Assembly (NCBI RefSeq): GCF_036370855.1
Contig: NC_088101.1
Location: 67,579,559 to 67,643,558 of the forward strand
Source of the DNA: Dromaius novaehollandiae
Taxonomy: Eukaryota > Chordata > Aves > Casuariiformes > Dromaiidae
Length of the DNA stretch: 64,000 nucleotides
Direction of reading: 5' to 3'
Below the pieces are notes generated by a model. That model saw nothing but the letters and a program-made list of their open reading frames with translations, did not search any database and was not told where the DNA came from. Positions 27,550 through 64,000 of the stretch are shown here, piece by piece. Position 1 is the first letter of the stretch; each line of letters starts with the position of its first letter. The position numbers were made by a program, and so were the translations under genes.

Positions 27550-28440
27550 AAGCACAATAATGTTTCCAATTTATTATCTTTACCACAGTACAAACTTTTA
27601 CAAACCAGATGTCCATTGTCTGTCAGTCTGTAAACAAAAGCTACTATCCCCCCTCCTCATTTAAGAGAATATTTTCAGTCCTCGGTCAAGTTTCATATCC
27701 ATCACTTGCATAAGGAATCAAGAGCCTCTTCTCTTGTTAAATTATCTATATATTTTATCATACAGCCTGCAGTGAAGTAAAATCACAGTGAAAGTCCTGG
27801 GAAAAACATGATCTTTACAGCAGGACTTGACCCATTCTAATAATAAATGCATCTAACAAAGCTTCCCATAATAAAAGTGTGGCATTTCCATTTCCAGAAA
27901 TCAAGTCAATTAGAAATCCTAGGTTCTACTTAAAAATGCCAAAAGATCTAAAAGTGAAAAGATCCATCTTCTCAGTCACTTATAAGTCTTTCAGTTTCAC
28001 TTGCAGAGAGACTTTTCCAGTCTGGAAAACAGTAGTGCAATTCAATTAGTTCTACTTTTTATTTTCTTAAAGTCCAGTAGATAAATGTCCTAGCTCTATG
28101 GAAAGATAAGAAGATGCTCTGGTAAACAAGAAACTTTGGCAAGCCCAGGAAGGCTTACTAGTCCATTAAAGCTTAGAAGTCCAAAGTGGCTTAAAAAAGG
28201 TTTATGAATAAACTGAAAACACAGAAATAAATAGGCAGAAATGACTGTAAACTGTCTGAACTTTTTAATGATTTCTCCTTGACAGCTGGCATGATCTTTG
28301 ACAGTAGAGTCAGTTAAACAGAGTTGACCTACAGAGCATTCCATTAGGGCATCCAGTCTGGAATGCTCGAATGGAATTACATTCGAAAGGTTTAAAAAAA
28401 GTAGTTTTCATAACATTACTGTAGGTTTATTCTGCCCACC
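27550..28440 (-). other. STIM2: STIM2 3' untranslated region (downstream extent uncertain)
   Basis: AT-rich sequence directly after the STIM2 stop codon, with no splice donor needed to reach it. Minus-strand AATAAA hexamers occur at 28432-28427, 28063-28058 and 27575-27570. The first is too close to the stop to be the main site. I chose the third as a working 3' boundary, giving a UTR of about 0.9 kb. RNA evidence could move this boundary either way. Confidence 0.4.
27570..27575 (-). terminator. Candidate STIM2 polyadenylation signal AATAAA
   Basis: Plus-strand TTTATT reads AATAAA on the gene strand, about 870 nt after the stop. The sequence just downstream on the minus strand (attattgtgcttgggaatg) is moderately GU-rich. 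Competing hexamers lie at 28058-28063 and 28427-28432. Confidence 0.25.
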
Positions 28441-57251
<28,811 letters not shown>

Positions 57252-58917
57252 CTAAAGGGGGGAAAGAGTCAAAATAGAAATATTAATTACTATTCCTCCA
57301 GAATATAAAGTTTCCAAGCAAAAGAGAAAACTTAAGTTTCTATAGATGTACATATACTCAACTGCACAAAGCCACAGGACCACAGATGTCAAATTTAGGT
57401 GAAAAATAATATTTCTTACAGAAAAAAAATAAGTGAAAAAAACTTTTTTTTAATCCAGTAAGGAAGCTTAGGGAAGAGGCAAAGATAGTTCTGCCTCTTG
57501 CAATATGCAGGAGGAGTGCAAGAGAAGAAAGCACACTGCATAGAAAATTCAATAACATTCAACTGACACACAATGCCTGATAGTCCTGTATGCTCTGATC
57601 AATAACAGCAGTTACCGTGCAGCAGGATTCCAGCTCAGAAATAGTATATTTTCATTCCCATTCATGACCAAAGGTTCATGATTTGTGCACGGCTGAAGGC
57701 TCTGGTTCCTCCTATATCAGGTTATTACATTTTTATTCTTTCCTTTCCCCAAGACACATGACAACTGCTCCAAAATTCTAAAATACATGATGACCTCCCT
57801 ATCATTAAAGATAGGTCTTTCACGGACCTTGGTTTAACTATTAGTTAACCATTTCATTAATTCTAATGCATCCAACACCATTAAATGATAGGTGCAGAAG
57901 GATACAGAAATTATTTTGAAAAGTTCAGCTTGAATTAGACAGTGAATTTCCACTGTAATCACCAATGTATTAACACATTGACTATTCCCACACAAAGTAC
58001 AACTAGGTATACTCTGCTTTAATTGTATCAACAGAAATACAAATTGAAGCAACATGTAACTATTTTTTTGTTTCTGCTAGTCTATCAAAGGACTACGCTT
58101 TCATGATACTATAGAAGTTAGGCTCATATACATAATAAAAAGGATGCACAAATACGTATGGATAGGATCAAGAGTTTGCACAAAAACAGACGTTAGTATT
58201 TCCAAACCAACTGAGTTGACATGGTTCTGCTTTTCTATATTTATAATAAATTTAAGAAATATTAAAAAATGAGATGCTGAAAAGATCCAGCTTTGCAATA
58301 AGGCTACAGAGTAAGCAGGACTTGCAAAAGTAATGAATCACCTCAAAGTTCAACTAACAATTAAACTCCTATTCATACCTTCCTCAAACTCCTCCAAAAA
58401 CATTTATGCAATCTTACACAGAAGCAAATAACTCCAAAAGGAAAAAAAATAAAATTTTCAATACAATAGCCATGAGCAAATCAGAGATTGATGCTACTTA
58501 AGTACAATTATATAACAGAACAAGTTTGTACTGCAAGATTAGATCTGCATAATGTTTTAAGTTAGAACAAAGCACATAATCAGAACAGAAACTGGTACCT
58601 CAAACACACCTAACGTTTAATTTGTACTTAGTTCTATTCTTACATAGCAGAAAATGTCAGATAAATAACGTTCACTGTTTGCAAGCGGTCACTCAAACAC
58701 TTTACCCATTATGTGCAAAAGAAAATTCAAATTTAAAACGTTTTCTCAGACTATCCTTTCTCAACATTGAGGTTCATGCGTTTCTTAATCAGTACACTTA
58801 TCTATCATAAATTTGTCTCCTTTGGTTATTTAAACATGAAGGCACTTTAAAGAGCTAACAGCTCTTCTTGACAAAGTAGTAAACAGGCTGCCTGTGCTTC
58901 AGACGTCCCCTGCCCTG

Positions 58918-58931
58918 GTTGCCCAAGCAAC
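58918..58931. promoter_or_regulatory. X-box-like motif (RFX transcription factor site)
   Basis: GTTGCCCAAGCAAC fits the X-box consensus GTNRCC-spacer-RGYAAC with a 2-nt spacer. It lies in a locally GC-richer patch (about 58880-59010) of intron 1. A motif match alone is weak evidence of function. Confidence 0.3.
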
Positions 58932-59261
58932 ACTTGATACCTCTCACAGAGAAGACAGAGTTCCAATTGCTCCTCTTGTGACTGAGAAATACGGAGCAGG
59001 ACCACAGCTAGCCTGCAAGAACATTAATCAACTCTAAACAGAATCCAGATTGATCTCCGAGCTTATTTTCATATGGTAAAATTAAATAGTATTCCAATAT
59101 TGACAACACTTGTCATCCCCCTCTTCAACCAACAGTCTCAAAAAACCTCCCACTGCCTAAAGAATGAGTAAGAATATTTAAAAAGTCCTATCAATCCAAA
59201 AAACAGCTGATGAAATTTTAATAGTCTGCTGCTCTGCAGAATTTTGCCTCATTTGCAAAGC

Positions 59262-59287
59262 AAAAAAAAAAAAAAAAAAAAAAAAAA
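59262..59287. repeat. A26 homopolymer
   Basis: Uninterrupted A run on plus in STIM2 intron 1. Confidence 0.9.
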
Positions 59288-62200
59288 TCAGATTTATACT
59301 AAACGAAGCATTATTAGGAACTTCTCAAACATCCAGTTAGTCAAGATAAAAGACAAGAGAAGTCTCAAGATATGGCAAGCGCCATAAATAAGGGCCTGAG
59401 GCAGAGTGATACATTAGAAAACTACTTGATAGCTCCTCTTTCACTCTGAACCCATCCTGTCAAAGGTCTGGGATTCAAAAACTTCTGTCATGCATTAAGG
59501 GCAAACCTAATTTTACATGTTTATTAGCTGTCCCAGCTTGATGTGTTGTCATATATACATTTAGTTCAAAACCGCAATCACATGAAAGAATAGAGGGATG
59601 ACATCAAGACATTTATGGAGTGAGCCTGACAAGTTAGAATGTGATCCTTCCTTTAACAGACAGTTCTAAGGAATTACCAAAGCAAACAAAAGTATAAAAT
59701 ACTGTTTACACGAGGTGGATGAGAGGCACGCAATCATGCCACATGTCACTCCACACAGTTATCTTTAACATTGGTCTGAAGTGAGGAAATTTTAGAACTT
59801 ACGGTCATGATAAGAAGGGAATTTATCACTGAAGGATTAAATGTCACATTTATGGCTCAGCATACTTGGCAGAGGCTTTTGAACCGATCTGTCCTCCTGC
59901 CCCAAGTTGCTCGTTAACTGCCCCTAGCTCTGAGGCAGTAGGAAACAGCAGTCTTCACACTCAGCCCAGGGAGTCAAAGCAGCTGGTACTGACCCTTCTT
60001 GTGGGAGACAGCCTGATAATGAACTGAGTGCAGCTATCCAAATAGTATATAAAAAAACAAAACAGTGTTTTCTAAACAGATAAAAGGAAACAAACATTTG
60101 AACACCGGAATCAGTCCCCTGTGGCTTCATTAACAACAATGCTAAAAGTAAGGCAAGGCTACAAGAAAAGTTTGTTAAAAATTCTCCTGAACTATACAAT
60201 CACAGCTCCCCACCCACTCCCCTTCCTAAAAGGGAGAAGAGTTAAATCTCTGAAGTGACAGCATCAGCACAAACTAGTAGAGAAAATTAATTACACCAAT
60301 ATCTTCAAGAGTTCACACTAACAAAGCCCTGGAAGTTATTTTAAGGAATACACACGGTTCCAAAGCAAAAGGGATCTACGATCTCCTCTGTCTTTCATCT
60401 AGCCTACATTCACTTTTCCCTAAACACTGCTGTAAGCATAAAAGAATTATGCAAGGGACTGACAGACCAACAAATCAGTAACAATCCTGCAGTTAACATT
60501 CCCCCTTCTGCACAAAAGCTGTGACCATGCCAAAGCCTGACAGAGGAGGACTCTAGCCAGGTGTCTCAAGTTCTAATCTAGTCTCAAAGCACCTGAATTA
60601 TTTTCAGCAACTCAATGAGTCTTTCTAAGAGTACAGGGACACACAAAACACTTCGTGATTTTCAAGATCACAAGAGGCACCTGGAAGCAGAGGCATGCCT
60701 TTTTAAATTCCCCAATCAGGTCACTGAAAGAGCAATTTAGCTGTTGGGAGTTATTTGAGGAGACTGGCTACTACATATGATCTTTGCTCTGTGTGATGTT
60801 CAATGTTCACTGCGAAGGAAGAGCACTTTACGGTAACAGATGGTGGCCCCATGGAAGCCCATGATGTTTCCGTGACTTCCTTTTTTCTGATGAATTTGGG
60901 AGTAGAGCGTGCCATGTTCTGCTAGTTTCATGATTCCTTGTTTCCTAAGAGGCCATCTGGGATAACGGGACTTCTCAGAAGAAAGAGCTGTTCACAAGTG
61001 TCAAATTCTTAAGTAGCTATTCTCAGCTTAAAACAGCTATGTTTCAGCAAGCCATGGTGACAGATGAGCAGGATTTCTTTGCATGTTCCAGAGCCAGAGC
61101 AGGTGGTCACAGTACCCACCCCCAGCCCTCCTGCATCTTCAGCTAACCAGAATTTCTACTTCCTTACACCTTACCTTTCTTTTTTGCTTTAGTTTCACAT
61201 TGTACTTTAATACAGTATAGTTTCTTCAATTCAAAATGATACTTCAAGGCAAAACGCCTGAAAATAAAAAACTGCAAGAAGACAGATGAGTACAAATCTG
61301 ACAGCCAGGTATAATAGGGATTATCGAACTTACTGAAGAAAAGCAAATGTTTTCAAAGATTTCACCAGATGTTGAAAACAACCATTCACAGTAGAAGAAA
61401 TAAAAATATAGCCTTTGCTTTTATCTTAAATTCTTACATATGAAGGTGTCATTATAATCTTCAAATGCTTGAAGAGACATCCTCATACTGAGCTTCATCT
61501 AATCTTTCAATTAAAAGCTCTCAAAGCAAATCACATCACTCCTACTCATAATACTTAAACTCCTCCATATGGCAAGTAGGCTGAGCAGGATATAACAGTC
61601 AACTTGACAATGTCATTCGTGACATTTATTTTTCACTCATCTATTTAAATAAAGTTCAGTATTGCAGCACATCTTTTCACTGGAAACATTAAAGCAACAG
61701 ACAAAATTTTGACAAAAAAGGCAGTATACACTAATCTTCTAATCAAAACACTCATGTTACTAAAATGAGCTTCCTGCAAAGGAAAATGCAATAATAGTAA
61801 TCACAATGAGGGGGGAAAGGGGAGAATGAATGGACAACAATGTCCTGTTTTCTTCTACCTCTTCATAATTTTGAGAGAGATATGAAGTCTTTTCTGCTAC
61901 TTCACATTAGAAATTCAGATAGTTTTCTGGAATTGTGTTTACAAGTTGATGTAATAGCATCAGAACAGACAAAGATGAAACTCTTGACTGCTCAATCTGG
62001 TATGTGAAATACTTATATCTGAACACACGTGTAGTGCTTAGTGACTGATAATGCATCACTGAAAACCACCTCTTTGAAGCGCAGCTGCAGGAAAGCTCCC
62101 ATAATTCTTCTAAAACCCACTAAACATCCTTCAGTAAAAACAAAGAGCACTTCAAACTACCTTAAGATAAACTAAATACATTTCTTTAAACCATATGTAT

Positions 62201-64000
62201 ACAAGTGATCTTTACATGAAAGTTTCAAATTTGTTTTTTTTTCCATATTGAGATGTGTTCACTTATTCTCACTTTCTGGCTGTTCTATTATCTTTTAATA
62301 TATGCAGACTGATTACAATTTTTTCTTCTTTTTACAGGAAAACTTGAAACGTAAGGAAAAAGATCCTTTTTTCCTTTAAGTCATCACTAACTCAGACTGT
62401 TTTCTCCACATCCATAGACAGTTTTGCAAAACTGTGAACTTAAATTTCATTATTATAAGCAAAGATATTAGTGAAATTGCAGCTGGTTATTTAAAGAAAT
62501 TCAAAGAGATAACACTTGATTTTGCTAATGCAATTAAGACAAGTTTTGATTAGAGCTTTTCTAATCTTTCCCAGATTAAAAAGCATTGAAACAAACTTTA
62601 CCAAAACAGGAGACATGGTTAACTTTCTGATCATCTGTTAAGGCATTTAAGACATTACACACTACCTTAAAAAACATTTTTTTTTTTAAAGCAGTAACAG
62701 CCTTTCCTCAAAGGAAAGGGATTCCCTAGATTTTGCTTCAAATTTAATCATCTAGTTTTGTTTTAATTTAACAGAATTAGAGCAAAGCATCTTCCAGCTA
62801 TCCCAAATCAGCAATACTTGTTTAAAGAGGAAGTTTGAAAAGTGTTTTGAATACATTAATCATGTCAAGAATTCTCCTGACAAGCCAGAATATCTGTATA
62901 AACACTTCATATAGATTCTTAGGAAATCTAATTAGCAAATTACAGCACTATTCTGTTTGACTGGACAAAACCCAAAAAGATGGATTCATGACTCCTCCAT
63001 CTCCTTCTCACACCCTTCCCACTGGCACAGCTTGAAGGGAAGAGGAAGTTGGACAATTATTGTATACAATGGTTAAAGCAGACTCATTTAGAAGAGCAAC
63101 TCCTGCCAACCCTAACAAAGTAGCATGAGGGAAACTGGGAGATGCATCTTAGGCAATCCATGGAAAACTCCGTTTCTTTCTTCTCTCCAACCTTATTTAT
63201 ACCCTTAACAATACTTACTATGCAAACATACATACAGATATGAATATTCTGTTAAAAAAAGATATCCACAGAATATGTCATGTTTCAATCTGATGCCTTC
63301 ACTTAGTAATAGGAAAGTGTTCCTCACACTGCTAATGCGTGTTACCACACAAGACCAAAAAAGGAAATACTGAATGCTGTTTAATCTCTCATCCACGTAG
63401 CTCAAATTGGTAGTGAAGAGTATTTTAAATACCTTTAAAAAAAGTCCTGTATATACCCTGTACATATTATAGTAATCACTGAAATGTGAAATTAGAATAG
63501 CTCCTAGAAAAAAACAAATTCACATAGGTTCAAATACAAGCTAAATAGCTTCACCTAGAATACAAAACACATCCTTGATTCGGACAAAGTGAACAAGATG
63601 GTCTGTACTTTTGCCCTGCATCTCCTGCACTTTTAGGAACTATAGCTATTGAAGAACCATGACTCTGAATTTACTGAGCCCTTGTTTTTGTCAGCTGAAC
63701 ATCAATTAAGCTGATGAAATGAACTACAGGTGTGTATACACTTAAAACTAATCACTTATTACTGCATAATACATTAAAATGTGGCCAAAGCACATCCAAG
63801 CTTTTTATATATTTTAGGTCTAACTAGTTCTTTTCTGCTATTCTAACAAATATATGTCCTTTTCTAAGGACAGGTGGCTGGAAAAGATGCAGTGTATGCC
63901 TGATCATATATTTGAATCTGCCCAAGAATTTTTCAACTCAAGGAAGAAAAGTGTAGCATTTAACCCGCTTCCTTAATTTGGATGGGAAATCAGAAGAGTG

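Larger units (their letters stand above)
57252..64000 (-). other. STIM2 intron 1 (3' part; continues beyond the window)
   Basis: 6.7 kb directly upstream of exon 2 on the gene strand, without a recognisable first exon, CpG island or signal-peptide ORF. It contains an A26 run (59262-59287) and an RFX X-box-like motif at 58918-58931. Intron 1 is long in STIM genes, which fits. Confidence 0.85.

Overview
This is vertebrate nuclear DNA, almost certainly from a bird. The evidence is CR1 LINE copies (one long reverse-transcriptase fragment on + and one 3' end on -), sparse interspersed repeats, AT-rich non-coding sequence and a spliced vertebrate gene. It holds no operons, CRISPR arrays, bacterial genes or recognisable tRNA/rRNA genes.

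The one gene I can establish is STIM2, the endoplasmic-reticulum calcium sensor of store-operated calcium entry, on the minus strand. Eleven consecutive coding exons run from 57251 down to the stop codon at 28441. All have GT/AG splice sites and compatible phases, and together they give 673 residues without a frame break. They are inferred to be exons 2 to 12; exon 1 (signal peptide and start codon) lies beyond 64000. The domains appear in order: luminal cysteine pair, EF-hand, SAM domain, transmembrane helix, coiled coil 1, SOAR/CAD Orai-activating region, acidic stretch, Ser/Pro-rich tail with SxIP motifs, and a lysine-rich lipid-binding C-terminus. Introns range from 209 bp to 11.4 kb.

Layout: 1-27.5 kb is the flank downstream of STIM2, without an established gene. 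It contains a 2.3 kb decayed CR1 (9295-11622, +), a retroviral LTR with flanking retroviral sequence (13874-15110, -), several long homopolymer runs and a few splice-site-flanked candidate exons of an unknown transcript. 27.5-28.4 kb is the likely STIM2 3' UTR. 28.4-57.3 kb is the STIM2 exon/intron body, with a CR1 3' end in intron 6, a small CR1 piece in intron 2 and a perfect 48-bp tandem duplication in intron 3. 57.3-64 kb is part of intron 1.

I see no convincing undescribed system. The points most worth a second look are: the 209-bp intron 8 cannot hold the 24-nt STIM2.1 exon known in mammals; the C-terminal tail lacks the mammalian His/Pro-rich insert; the LTR carries two sets of internal direct repeats; and the long CR1 copy lacks its 3' end.
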